Translations under genes and position numbers: made by a program
NCBI GenBank assembly: GCA_017537175.1
Contig: JAFYLH010000021.1
Span: forward strand, 1-64,000
Source: Clostridia bacterium
GTDB lineage: Bacteria; Bacillota; Clostridia; Oscillospirales; CAG-272
Direction of reading: 5' to 3'
Length of the DNA: 64,000 nucleotides
Notes under the pieces: model-generated
Databases searched by the model: none
The model's input: only the letters and a program-made list of their open reading frames with translations
Told to the model about the DNA's origin: nothing
Part shown: piece by piece, positions 8,437-16,950 of the stretch
How positions within the stretch are numbered: position 1 is the first letter of the stretch
How the letters are laid out: every line of letters starts with the position of its first letter

Positions 8437-10985
8437 TTTATAACTATTTTGTTTTTACCTTTATCAAGTACAATAGAATAAGCACCGTCGGTTATCTTTA
8501 CAGCCTTATGTGAGAAGGTGTATTCCTTTTTTGCATCAAGACATACAAGTATAGAAGTATTATCATTTAGGGCGGTAATATCTATCTCTTTTATATCACC
8601 CTCATCATATATGATATTATCTATCATCGACGCCCAGCCTGTAGTTACAGTATCGGGTGTATAATAAGCCTCAAAGAAAAGGGATATGGGACAGCTAAGA
8701 CCCGAGAAATGATGATAACCGCTGCCTCTGCCGTTATGACACATAAAGTTCTCAAAGCAGTTGTAGCTTGCATCTACTTCCTTTGCCCATACCTTAAGAG
8801 ATTTATCTGCTATCTCAAAGGCAAGATCATGCTCACCTCGGTCTATAAGTGCCTTCCATAGTATCCATTGGTGGGGCATCCATACAGAGCCGTTCCAGTA
8901 GCCGTAGGGGGAATAGTAGGGCGCACGCTTGTCTACCACACCCACACCGATATCGGTCATAAGGCCGTTCTTGATATTATCAAGGATAGCCTTGTCCTGC
9001 CCGGATGTAGTCACACCTGCAATATAGGGGGTAACACCGTCCATACCCATATTGAAGTTACTGCCGTCCTCATAGCGGAATATAGCCTCTGCCCGACCCT
9101 TTTCATCGTGGGTCATATAAGAGAAGTAGCCGACCTCCTCATCCCATGTCTGAGGTATAGCCTCGGCGAATCGTTCCGCCACCTCGTCATAATAGCCTAT
9201 ATCCTCATTATATCCCATAAGAGAAGCTATCTGCTTCATTATCTTTGAAATAAGTACGGTATTTGCCGTTGTAATAACAGGGGTGGTATTGTCATGGGTA
9301 AACTTATCTCCCCTTGCTCCTGCATCTCTTAGATGATGCTGAGGGGGATAGTCATCCCAACCGCCCGAGTTGTAGGACAGATGCCAGGTCTTTGTGAGTC
9401 CCGACTTCATCTGCTCCACGCCCTTACCGAGATTTGCATAGAAGGAGAAATACTGCTTCATCATAGGATAAAGCTCTTTTAATTCCTCACGCTTTTCGGG
9501 GAAGGAGTCAACTAAATGCTTATATAAGAACACCTGTGTGGGAACAACACTTCCGTGGAAGATATAGGGAGAATGACGGTCGCCCACGGGGGTGAGGTAT
9601 GTGTTTAAGCAATCATAACCTCTCCGGAAGTCGGAGCAGGAAAGACCCATACCGATAAATCCCGAATCCCAAGAATAAAGTGAATTCCAGAAGCGTCCGG
9701 GGGCATTGTGCTTGATATACTGACGGCGGGTATAGATAGGGAACACCACATTGAGAAGTGTGTTGTAGCGCATCATATCCTGAGAGAATGCGTATTCCTT
9801 GCCGTCAGAATTACAGCATACATGCTCAACCTCGTGATATACAGGCTCAAGCTCCTTGTCCTTATAGACTCTGAAATGCCTTATCTCTGTGGAGCTTGCT
9901 TCAAGATAAACGGGAGTTGACTGTATAACCTCGTATATACCCTCGCCAAGACCGCGTACAGTTCTTGAAACATGGTCGTTGACGGTGAGCTGAAGCATCT
10001 TACCTACATCTGCACAGCGGCACTGTCTTTGATGCCGTACACCCTCAAACCATTTGATATTATACCTGTCGGGGTAATCGGGGTATTTAAGAGTCATTCT
10101 GTCCTCACCCACCACCTTTTCGGGGGTAAGGTTATGAGGGATAGGCTCAAATACCACCTTGTCGGCAGAATCGCCCAGGCATACAGAGTCTACAGAAACT
10201 CCCTCTCCCGTAGCATAGAGAATAAGCTCGGTTATATCGGTAGGTTCGATGTGTATTACGGAATAGGTATATTTATCTACCTTAGGACAGGGAAAATCAT
10301 ATTTCTTGCCGTTTACGGCTACTACAAGAGCGCTGTCCTTATCGCAGAAATATCTGATACCTATTTTAGAAGCTCTCTGATCCACGGCATATTTAAGAAA
10401 ATGACCTTCCTTACAGAAGTGATAGCCGTCAATAGCCGTACCAAGACCGGAGGCTCCGTTATGCTCCTCCTCGCCTAAATACTTGCCGTCGGGAGCAATA
10501 TCGGTGCCGCATTTGGCATCACAATGCTCTGTTGCATCTATACATACAGTATCCTCGGGAAGGACGGGTCGGTAGAAGGTATAATAGCCCTCATATTCGC
10601 TTCCCGGCATATTCAAGGGCAACTGCAAAGAAGCCGCAAGAGTAATGTCCAGCGACTGATTAAGGTCGGTGTTATTTACAAAGGTACAGGTGATATCCAC
10701 CTGACTGTCATTTGTAATGTTATAATCTACATCACAGTATATACGATCCTTCCACTCAAGCTCGTAGCGGTATACAAAGCGCGTAAGGTCAGCATTTGCT
10801 CCCCACAGCTTTATACCGGTATCGCTTTTGGAGTTACCTGCAAGCACACTTCGTCTGAAAAAACCGGGGAAAAGCTCCACATTGAAGCTTGCCCCCCTCT
10901 GCCTGTCAAGTATATTGCTTACACCGTAATACTGCTTATTATAAGGACCCCAGTCACCCAGGGTCAGATCATATTGTTTGTCCAT
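8433..10985 (-). CDS. Glycoside hydrolase of the (alpha/alpha)6-barrel MGH1/GH63-like group
   Basis: 850 residues with no signal peptide, so probably cytoplasmic. The N-terminal half (to about residue 380) reads as beta-rich accessory domains. The C-terminal half has hallmarks of (alpha/alpha)6 glycosidases of the trehalase, GH63 and mannosylglycerate-hydrolase type: WDSGFIGMG near 438, GGWDDYPPQ near 544, and YWNGSVWMPHQW near 695. Such enzymes cleave alpha-linked glucosides or mannosides; the substrate cannot be read from the sequence. ATG 10985 is preceded by AAGGATT, which sits at the end of a heptamer repeat block. It follows dut on the same strand but is separated by a hairpin, so co-transcription is uncertain. 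Confidence 0.75.
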   Translation of the reverse strand: MDKQYDLTLGDWGPYNKQYYGVSNILDRQRGASFNVELFPGFFRRSVLAGNSKSDTGIKLWGANADLTRFVYRYELEWKDRIYCDVDYNITNDSQVDITCTFVNNTDLNQSLDITLAASLQLPLNMPGSEYEGYYTFYRPVLPEDTVCIDATEHCDAKCGTDIAPDGKYLGEEEHNGASGLGTAIDGYHFCKEGHFLKYAVDQRASKIGIRYFCDKDSALVVAVNGKKYDFPCPKVDKYTYSVIHIEPTDITELILYATGEGVSVDSVCLGDSADKVVFEPIPHNLTPEKVVGEDRMTLKYPDYPDRYNIKWFEGVRHQRQCRCADVGKMLQLTVNDHVSRTVRGLGEGIYEVIQSTPVYLEASSTEIRHFRVYKDKELEPVYHEVEHVCCNSDGKEYAFSQDMMRYNTLLNVVFPIYTRRQYIKHNAPGRFWNSLYSWDSGFIGMGLSCSDFRRGYDCLNTYLTPVGDRHSPYIFHGSVVPTQVFLYKHLVDSFPEKREELKELYPMMKQYFSFYANLGKGVEQMKSGLTKTWHLSYNSGGWDDYPPQHHLRDAGARGDKFTHDNTTPVITTANTVLISKIMKQIASLMGYNEDIGYYDEVAERFAEAIPQTWDEEVGYFSYMTHDEKGRAEAIFRYEDGSNFNMGMDGVTPYIAGVTTSGQDKAILDNIKNGLMTDIGVGVVDKRAPYYSPYGYWNGSVWMPHQWILWKALIDRGEHDLAFEIADKSLKVWAKEVDASYNCFENFMCHNGRGSGYHHFSGLSCPISLFFEAYYTPDTVTTGWASMIDNIIYDEGDIKEIDITALNDNTSILVCLDAKKEYTFSHKAVKITDGAYSIVLDKGKNKIVIN

Positions 10986-10998
10986 TTTTATAATCCTT

Positions 10999-11084
10999 AA
11001 TGCAGAATGCAGAGTGCAGAATTATGGAAGATTTTTGTCCTTTAAGGGACAAAAATCCACATTAACTCCTAACTCCTAATTAGT
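10999..11084. repeat. Composite element: heptamers, hairpin, heptamers
   Basis: Heptamers AATGCAG, AATGCAG, AGTGCAG (10999-11019) are followed by an 11-bp hairpin (GATTTTTGTCC 11030-11040 with its complement 11047-11057, loop TTTAAG). A second heptamer pair, AACTCCT AACTCCT (11064-11077), then runs into the dut stop codon (11080-11082). On the minus strand the hairpin lies directly after dut and could end its transcript. The last heptamer on that strand reads ATTAAGG and overlaps the glycosidase ribosome-binding site. Confidence 0.75.
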
Positions 11085-11514
11085 TTGTTCCCGTGGAGCC
11101 AAATCCGCCCTCGCCTCGTACTGTTTCGGAAAGCTCGTCTGCTTCTTCATATTCGCAGGTAAGGAAGGGAGTAATGACCATCTGTGCGATTCTTTCTCCT
11201 GCCTCTACCGTCTGGTCTTTATCCGAGTGGTTATGCAGGCACACCATTATCTCACCGCGGTAGTCGGCATCTATAACACCAACCTTGTTTGCGGGAGCAA
11301 GTCCGCGCTTACATGCAAGTCCGCTTCTTGCATAAACAAGACCTACATATCCTTGGGGGATCTCAACTGCAATGCCTGTGTGCATAAGTCTGCTCTCACC
11401 GGGCTTTATGGTAACTGCATCCTCGGCAGAATAGAGGTCAGCACCTGCCGAATATGCAGAGCCGTAGGTGGGGGTATGAGCATTTTCGGTTAACTTTTTA
11501 AATAATAGTTTCAT
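11080..11514 (-). CDS. dut: dUTP diphosphatase (dUTPase)
   Basis: 144 residues, a typical trimeric dUTPase. It hydrolyses dUTP to dUMP and pyrophosphate, limiting uracil in DNA and feeding dTMP synthesis. All five family motifs are visible in order: AGADLYS near residue 24, ARSGLA near 63, GVIDADYRGEI near 79 with the catalytic Asp, RIAQMVI near 110, and the glycine-rich RGEGGFGSTG at the C-terminus that closes over substrate. The ATG (11512-11514) shares one base with the TAA of the upstream NERD gene (TAATG), indicating translational coupling. Confidence 0.97.
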   Translation of the reverse strand: MKLLFKKLTENAHTPTYGSAYSAGADLYSAEDAVTIKPGESRLMHTGIAVEIPQGYVGLVYARSGLACKRGLAPANKVGVIDADYRGEIMVCLHNHSDKDQTVEAGERIAQMVITPFLTCEYEEADELSETVRGEGGFGSTGTN

Positions 11515-12173
11515 TATCTTTTTTTCCTGTATTTCTGTTTGAATGTCATATTTCTTCTGCGTCTGTGGTTTCGCATTATCTGAGATATAATGCGCTGATC
11601 ACGACGGGTAAGTATAAGCTTGTCATCAAGCCTTTCGAGTGTTTCTACCACATTGTCGGGCTTTAAAAGCCAAGGGTAGCGGTGGCTGAAGGTAGTATGT
11701 GAATCGGTAAATACTACATAATTCTTGATGGGAACATTACTGATACCGCTTTTTCTTAAGGCTTTATTGATCGCTTTGATATGACCCTCATTTTGAGTGT
11801 ACGGATTTTCAAATCTCAATACCTTGTCGCCGTAGCGTTGGATCCATACAGGGCCTGAGGGAGAATCTATCCTGCCCTTGTTGCCCTTTACCTCAATTAC
11901 CGCAATACCGCCGCGGGTAACGCATACCACATCCACCTCGGTGTCAAAGGTGCCTTCCTTTGTTACAACAGGAAAATAGAGGTTACGGAACACCGTACCC
12001 TTGTCAAAGGCATTCGAGAGCATTTCGTATATAAAAAACTCTCTGTCTCTGCCGTATTGCAGAATTTTTGCGGCATTGGACTTGCCCATGATCTGCATCA
12101 GACTGTAGAGTATGATCACAGTAATGACAACAATGCCCAGTATAACAAATATCAGACCAAGTGCATATCCCAT
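11514..12173 (-). CDS. Membrane-anchored NERD-domain protein
   Basis: 219 residues. One hydrophobic segment (about 5-29) is followed by a NERD (nuclease-related) domain at about residues 40-155, with the pattern TEVDVVCVTRGGIAVIEVKGNKG that includes the D...ExK core of the PD-(D/E)xK-like fold. NERD proteins are presumed nucleases, but most have no proven activity. The C-terminus is strongly basic (RRRRNMTFKQKYRKKR), which could bind nucleic acid. The gene is coupled to dut by a TAATG overlap, hinting at a shared role in nucleotide or DNA maintenance. The substrate is not known. Confidence 0.85.
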   Translation of the reverse strand: MGYALGLIFVILGIVVITVIILYSLMQIMGKSNAAKILQYGRDREFFIYEMLSNAFDKGTVFRNLYFPVVTKEGTFDTEVDVVCVTRGGIAVIEVKGNKGRIDSPSGPVWIQRYGDKVLRFENPYTQNEGHIKAINKALRKSGISNVPIKNYVVFTDSHTTFSHRYPWLLKPDNVVETLERLDDKLILTRRDQRIISQIMRNHRRRRNMTFKQKYRKKR

Positions 12174-12246
12174 ATAGACTCCTTACCGCCGACATATCGG
12201 CTACATTACACGCTTTACCGATACAAGGCAAGATTATATTAAAACG

Positions 12247-12267
12247 GGGGATGCTAAAAGCATCCCC
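12247..12267 (-). terminator. Intrinsic terminator after the acyl carrier protein gene
   Basis: An 8-bp GC-rich stem (GGGGATGC 12247-12254 with GCATCCCC 12260-12267) and a 5-nt loop, followed on the minus strand by CGTTTTAAT. It ends the ligase-ACP operon before the NERD gene. Confidence 0.8.
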
Positions 12268-12284
12268 TGTCAATCAATAATAAA

Positions 12285-12512
12285 TTACTTATTAAGGTTT
12301 TCAAGGTATGCCACAACATCACCTACAGTGATGAACTTGTGGATATCCTCGTCATTTATCTCGATATCAAATTTTTCTTCGCAGAGAAGGATGAGGTCGG
12401 CAAGCTCAAGGGAGTTAACACCAAGGTCGTTAACGAGCTCAGCATCCATAGTAATATTTTCAGGCTCAACCTGCATTTCCTCAACAAGAATTTCTTTAAT
12501 CTTCTCAAACAT
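12285..12512 (-). CDS. acpP: Acyl carrier protein
   Basis: 75 residues, acidic, four-helix ACP fold. It carries acyl chains on a 4'-phosphopantetheine attached to the Ser of LGVNSLELADL (near residue 35). The usual residue before this Ser is Asp (DSL); here it is Asn, a substitution seen in some specialised carrier proteins. A strong AGGAGG precedes ATG 12512. The gene lies 24 nt downstream of an AMP-forming acyl ligase on the same strand, so this may be a dedicated partner of that enzyme and not the general fatty-acid-synthesis ACP; no fab genes are nearby. Confidence 0.93.
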   Translation of the reverse strand: MFEKIKEILVEEMQVEPENITMDAELVNDLGVNSLELADLILLCEEKFDIEINDEDIHKFITVGDVVAYLENLNK

Positions 12513-12536
12513 AGTAGATTCCTCCTAATAATATGC

Positions 12537-14243
12537 TTATTTAATTAAAAATCTTTTGATTTTTTTAGACGTATTTTTTTCAAATTCTGTGGTTCTTATC
12601 TCAACCTCTCTTACCTGCTTGAAGGAGGGGAGCTTGCGGTTTACCTCAAATATCTGAGCCTTAACAGCCTCAAGAACCTTATCTGCGGGTGTATCCTCGC
12701 CCACTACATCGTAGTTGGGGTATACGATAGCGGTTATAACGACCTCACCATTGTCATTTTCGCGGCCTATAACAACGATCTCGCTTATGGTATCGCAGTC
12801 AGCCATATGCTCTTCAACTTCCTCGGGGAATACATTTTTACCGTTGGAAAGTATGATAACATTTTTCTTTCTGCCTGTGATATGGATAGCACCCTTTTTG
12901 TCGATGAATCCGATATCGCCTGTACGGAAGAAGCCGTCCTCGGTAAACACCTCAGCAGTTGCCTCGGGATTCTTGTAGTAGCCCAACATAACGTTGTCAC
13001 CCTTTGCAAGGATCTCGCCTGTTTCGTCCTCGGGCTTTGCCTTGTCTATTTTTACCTCACAGCCCAAAACAGGGAAGCCGACAGAATGAAGAATTACATT
13101 GTTGGGGTCATTTACCGCAACAAGGGGAGAGCATTCGGTAATACCGTAGCCCTCGATTATGGTGATACCAAAGGTCTCAAAATCCTTGACAAGCTTGGGT
13201 GCAAGAGGCGCACCGCCGCAGATGATGGATCTGAGGTTACCGCCAAAGCCGGCCTTGATATCCTTGAAGAGGGTATCACGCATATCGATGCCTACCTTAA
13301 GCAGAGCATCCGAAAGCTTCATTGCAAATCTGACCTTTTTGGTCATACCCTTCTTTTCTATCTCTGCCCAGAGTCTCTTGTACATTGTCTCAACATACAG
13401 GGGAACCAGCACCAGGGTGTTGGGCTTGAAATAGCTTATGGACTTCATTGTGTTTTTAAGTCCTTCGTTAATGTACGCCTGAGAACCGCAGTTGGGCAGA
13501 GCCAGCTGCTCACAGGTACATTCGTAGGTGTGGTGAATGGGAAGCACCGAAACCATGGTGTTACGGTAGTCCACCTGCATTGTCTGGCAGGAGGAGTTGG
13601 TAGCAGCTGTAAGATTTCGCTGACAGAGCATAACGCCCTTACTTGTTCCCGTGGTACCTGAGGTAAAGATGATAGCACACATCTTTTCCATATCGATCTT
13701 GTGATCAAGGAAGGCTGTGTTGCCGCCTGCAAGCTCTTCTCTACCTATCTTTAACACTTCGCTGAATTTTATGAGCTTGTCGCTTTCACATTCTTCAAGG
13801 TCGCCGTGTATGGGGATAAAATATCTCACACCCGGCATCTTGTCTGCAAGGGGAGGCAGCTTGCCGTTCATACCCTTGGTATATACGATAGCCTCACACT
13901 CTGCAACATTACAGAAGTTTGCAACCTGCTCCAGCTCCAGCTCCTTATCAAGAGGTACTATTACGCCGCCGCCGTTTACTGTAGCAAAATAGGTGGTCAT
14001 GTAGTTGGGGTGGGTCTCACCGATGACAGCTATATGCTTACCCATAAGTCCCAGCTTATGGAAGGCTGTACCCAAAGCATTCATCTGCTCCAGCTGATCA
14101 TTGTGAGAAAAGGTGACAACCTGCTTGTTTTCCTTATAGTGATAAAGAGGCTGATCTCCGAATTTTTTTGCATTAGAGACAACCAGATCTCTGAGATCGG
14201 TTATTATTTTGGGATTATCAATGCGTTTGATTTTTTTAGGCAT
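12537..14243 (-). CDS. AMP-forming acyl-CoA/acyl-ACP synthetase
   Basis: 568 residues. ANL-superfamily adenylating enzyme that activates a carboxylic acid with ATP and transfers it to CoA or a carrier protein. Visible motifs are the P-loop-like IIFTSGTTGTSKGVML near 195, GYGITECSP near 365, TGDIGFIDKKG near 445, and a C-terminal domain with the K of FEKNTSKKIKRF. The start at 14243 is chosen because AAGGAGA lies 6-7 nt upstream; an in-frame ATG 18 nt further upstream has no SD. With the ACP gene 24 nt downstream it may load acyl groups onto that ACP, for example to recycle exogenous fatty acids. The chain-length preference is unknown. Confidence 0.88.
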   Translation of the reverse strand: MPKKIKRIDNPKIITDLRDLVVSNAKKFGDQPLYHYKENKQVVTFSHNDQLEQMNALGTAFHKLGLMGKHIAVIGETHPNYMTTYFATVNGGGVIVPLDKELELEQVANFCNVAECEAIVYTKGMNGKLPPLADKMPGVRYFIPIHGDLEECESDKLIKFSEVLKIGREELAGGNTAFLDHKIDMEKMCAIIFTSGTTGTSKGVMLCQRNLTAATNSSCQTMQVDYRNTMVSVLPIHHTYECTCEQLALPNCGSQAYINEGLKNTMKSISYFKPNTLVLVPLYVETMYKRLWAEIEKKGMTKKVRFAMKLSDALLKVGIDMRDTLFKDIKAGFGGNLRSIICGGAPLAPKLVKDFETFGITIIEGYGITECSPLVAVNDPNNVILHSVGFPVLGCEVKIDKAKPEDETGEILAKGDNVMLGYYKNPEATAEVFTEDGFFRTGDIGFIDKKGAIHITGRKKNVIILSNGKNVFPEEVEEHMADCDTISEIVVIGRENDNGEVVITAIVYPNYDVVGEDTPADKVLEAVKAQIFEVNRKLPSFKQVREVEIRTTEFEKNTSKKIKRFLIK

Positions 14244-14320
14244 AAAATGTCTCCTTAACATAAATATCCACAGAATAATTATAATTAAATATCCTTATCT
14301 TGTCAATAGAAATTGTTGAG

Positions 14321-14349
14321 TTTACAAAATACTATTTTTATGATATAAT
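14321..14349 (+). promoter_or_regulatory. SigA promoter
   Basis: TTTACA (14321-14326), 17-nt spacer, TATAAT (14344-14349), 30 nt upstream of the ATG at 14379. Confidence 0.75.
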
Positions 14350-14378
14350 ATACAAAAGACTTGAAAGGATTATTTGTT

Positions 14379-14966
14379 ATGTCTGCCCAAAAAAAGAAGA
14401 TAATTATTGTTTTTGCCGTTGTTATTTCGGCTCTTGTGATTCTCGGTGTGTTGAGCCTTATACTGGAACGCATAGATCTATTTTCTGATCCCGTGCCGGA
14501 ATATGAGTTTTATATTCCTTTGGAGGATGAGGAATATCTCACAGATCCCGACTATCTGCAAATGGACAGGGTGCTTCGTTATACAGACACTATGGGTCAG
14601 CAATGGTTCATATACGATGAGGACAGCTGTGGCGAGCTGGGAGCGAAGTTCTTTTTTGTTTACTTTTCCGTACTTGAGTACGGTGATGCACAGGCACTCA
14701 ATGAGCTGTACAGCGATGAGCTTGGCAATTTTGATCCCTTTACTCCTCAACGCACCTATCATAAGGAAGTAAAATACAGAAGCAGCGGAGAGGTAGACGA
14801 CAAAACCTCTTATATTACATATTCTCTCGATTATAACATTATGAAAAACGACGGAAGCTTCCGCCGTGACATAGGATCTGATATGAGCCGTACCCAGTAT
14901 GTAACGGTTTATTATACCGAAGATGATATATGGATAGAATCGGTAGAAAGCGAATACAGAAAATGA
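14379..14966 (+). CDS. Uncharacterised single-pass membrane protein
   Basis: 195 residues from ATG 14379 (SD GAAAGGA, 9 nt upstream); a TTG 18 nt upstream is less likely. A short basic N-terminus (MSAQKKK) and one membrane helix (residues 8-29) are followed by an acidic extracytoplasmic domain of about 165 residues without a recognised motif. Both ends are closed: it has its own promoter and a terminator directly downstream. The topology suggests a surface-exposed or membrane-tethered protein. I do not recognise the family. Confidence 0.8.
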   Translation: MSAQKKKIIIVFAVVISALVILGVLSLILERIDLFSDPVPEYEFYIPLEDEEYLTDPDYLQMDRVLRYTDTMGQQWFIYDEDSCGELGAKFFFVYFSVLEYGDAQALNELYSDELGNFDPFTPQRTYHKEVKYRSSGEVDDKTSYITYSLDYNIMKNDGSFRRDIGSDMSRTQYVTVYYTEDDIWIESVESEYRK

Positions 14967-14970
14967 TAAT

Positions 14971-14999
14971 AAAAAAGACTCGCGGAACGAGTCTTTTTT
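14971..14999. terminator. Bidirectional intrinsic terminator
   Basis: Arms AAAAAAGACTCG (14971-14982) and CGAGTCTTTTTT (14988-14999), loop CGGAA, with T tracts on both strands. It serves the upstream plus-strand gene and could stop transcripts from mltG. Confidence 0.9.
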
Positions 15000-15101
15000 T
15001 AATGTATAGGAAATTTCGTTGTGGCGTGTGATGAATAAATGGTGTTTTTTGAGCCTCAGAGCGCAGTTTGGGTGCGGCGACTCGCCGCTTTTTTATTATC
15101 A

Positions 15102-16940
15102 TCAGTCACCCTGATACTTTTGTACATTTCTGTCATGCTCTGCCCAGGTCTTTGCATAATGGTTGTAGCCGTCCATATCGGATACAAAGTAGAGATAATC
15201 TGTATCATTGGGGTACAGAGCCCAGTTGAGTGCATTGAGGGATGCATTGCAGATGGGACCCTCGGGCAAGCCGCCGTAGAGGTAGGTATTGTATCCGTTG
15301 TCATAGGTTAAGATCTGGTTGTTTGTCAGCTCAAGCTTAACATCTTCCTTGGGCATGGTATACTGTACCGTCGCATTACTTTCCAGCTTCATATTAATAT
15401 CAAGTCTGTTGTGGAAAACAGAGGATACCAAGGGATAGTCGGAAATATACATTGCCTCCTTCTGTATAAGCGAAGCCATAATAACGATATCGTCAACGCT
15501 CATACCCAGCTCCTCAACTCTTGCCTTGTTTTCTATGTCAAACTTTGCCTCAAAGTTGGAGAGCAGCTTGTAGAGGGCATCTGCCTCGGAGCAGTTGGTA
15601 AAGAAGTTGTAGGTGTCGGGGAAGAGATAACCGTCAAGACGGTAGATACGGTTGGAGGTGTCTATCTTATCAAGCTCCTCAAGGAACCAGAAATCAAACT
15701 CATAGTTTTGGATAGTATCCTCAAAGCCCTCTTGTGTTCCTATACCGTTTTCAACAAAGAGGTCTATGATCTCCTGTGTGGTAGAGCCTTCAACTATAGT
15801 GAGAGTTATCTCCTCACGGCCGGAGGATGGCTTGAATTGAGCAATAAGCATATCGTAGCTCATTGTAGGATTAACAGTATGGCTGCCTGCCACATAGTTA
15901 CCGCTGTCCTTCTTTTTGAGAAAATCGATATACAGCTTGAACATATTGGGATATTCAATAACATCCTTTGCCTTGAGCTCCTTTGCAATATCATCAAGTG
16001 TAGCTCCTGCGGGAATGCTTACTACAACATCCACATCGGTCTTGACAAAGGCAAAGCAATCGTTACCTACAAAAATAATAGCGAGGGAAAGACAACCCGA
16101 TATTACAAGCACGGATACGATATATATAACAGCCTTAACCGCATTGGAAAGAACTCCTCCGCCTACTGTTTCTTCAAAGCCCTTGGGTGCATCTGCGCGC
16201 TTGTTTTTGCTTGCGGTCTTTTTCTTTGGTTCGGGACGGGGTTTTACCACCTTACTCTCCCTGGTGGCATAGCGATTACGCTTGCTTTGGTTGTTCTGTA
16301 CAAGTCTGCGTGCCTCTTCCTTCTGCTTTTCAAGGTATGCAAGCTGCTCTGCACTCATTTCGGCGGTATCCAGAACGCGAGTCTTTTGTGCATCCTCTCT
16401 TGCCTTCATCGCACTTTCTCTTGCCATACGCACCTTGTCTGCACGGGAGACACTTTCGGCTGTAGGCTTGGGCGTAGGATTGGTGACAGGCTTAGGTGTC
16501 ACGGGAGTTGTCGCAGGTCTTGAAGCAACAGGATTTACAGTTGGCTTTGGTGTTGCGGGATTTACCGCAGGTCTTGAAGCTGCGGGATTTACTACCGGCT
16601 TTGGTGTTGCGGGATTCACGGTAGGATTAGGGGCAACAGGAGTCGCCGCAGGCTTGGGAGCTACAGGAGCCGCCGCAGGCTTGGGAGCTGTGGGAGTTAC
16701 CGCAGGCTTGGGAGCTACAGGAACCGCCGAAGGCTTAGGGGCAACAGGAGCCGCCGCAGGCTTGGGAGCTGTGGGAGTCGCCGCAGGCTTGGGAGCTACA
16801 GGAGCCGCAGCAGGCTTGGGAGCTACAGGAACCGCAGCAGGGTCAGATACAGAACCGTTCGCGGGTTTACGGCTTGTTGCTTCCTGTGTTATTCGCTTGA
16901 TCTCATCCATAGGGGATAGCTTATTGTTGTTATTGTTCAT
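15102..16940 (-). CDS. mltG: Endolytic murein transglycosylase MltG with long Pro/Ala/Lys N-terminus
   Basis: 612 residues against about 340-380 in typical MltG. MltG (YceG) cuts nascent peptidoglycan strands at the membrane and sets glycan length. The extra length is a cytoplasmic N-terminus: 13 tandem nine-residue units of the type VAPKPAAAP (39-155), then a charged Lys/Arg/Glu helix region. One membrane helix (about 263-293), a LysM-like domain and the YceG catalytic domain follow. Family signatures are LDGYLFPDTY, ASLIQKEA near 487, VFHNRL, SNATVQYTM and GLPEGPICN. The catalytic Glu lies in the ASxxxKEx segment; here the first Glu of the common EKE pattern is Gln and the second is kept, so activity should be checked. 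ATG 16940 has SD GGAG; the CPBP gene upstream ends 10 nt before. Confidence 0.93.
   Translation of the reverse strand: MNNNNNKLSPMDEIKRITQEATSRKPANGSVSDPAAVPVAPKPAAAPVAPKPAATPTAPKPAAAPVAPKPSAVPVAPKPAVTPTAPKPAAAPVAPKPAATPVAPNPTVNPATPKPVVNPAASRPAVNPATPKPTVNPVASRPATTPVTPKPVTNPTPKPTAESVSRADKVRMARESAMKAREDAQKTRVLDTAEMSAEQLAYLEKQKEEARRLVQNNQSKRNRYATRESKVVKPRPEPKKKTASKNKRADAPKGFEETVGGGVLSNAVKAVIYIVSVLVISGCLSLAIIFVGNDCFAFVKTDVDVVVSIPAGATLDDIAKELKAKDVIEYPNMFKLYIDFLKKKDSGNYVAGSHTVNPTMSYDMLIAQFKPSSGREEITLTIVEGSTTQEIIDLFVENGIGTQEGFEDTIQNYEFDFWFLEELDKIDTSNRIYRLDGYLFPDTYNFFTNCSEADALYKLLSNFEAKFDIENKARVEELGMSVDDIVIMASLIQKEAMYISDYPLVSSVFHNRLDINMKLESNATVQYTMPKEDVKLELTNNQILTYDNGYNTYLYGGLPEGPICNASLNALNWALYPNDTDYLYFVSDMDGYNHYAKTWAEHDRNVQKYQGD
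16476..16826 (-). repeat. 27-bp coding minisatellite in mltG
   Basis: Thirteen imperfect copies of a 27-bp unit encode V/T/A-A/T-P-K/R-P-x-x-x-P nine-mers. The copies nearer the 5' end of the gene are closest to each other (APKPAA type); later copies drift to TPKPVVNP and ASRPAVNP. This fits expansion by slippage or unequal recombination. It encodes a proline-rich, likely extended cytoplasmic stalk. Confidence 0.85.
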
Positions 16941-16950
16941 ATTTTTCTCC

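Noticed and set aside
12174..12284. Additional small gene between the NERD and ACP genes
   Set aside because: Short frames lack an SD; the interval is explained by the ACP terminator and the NERD upstream region.
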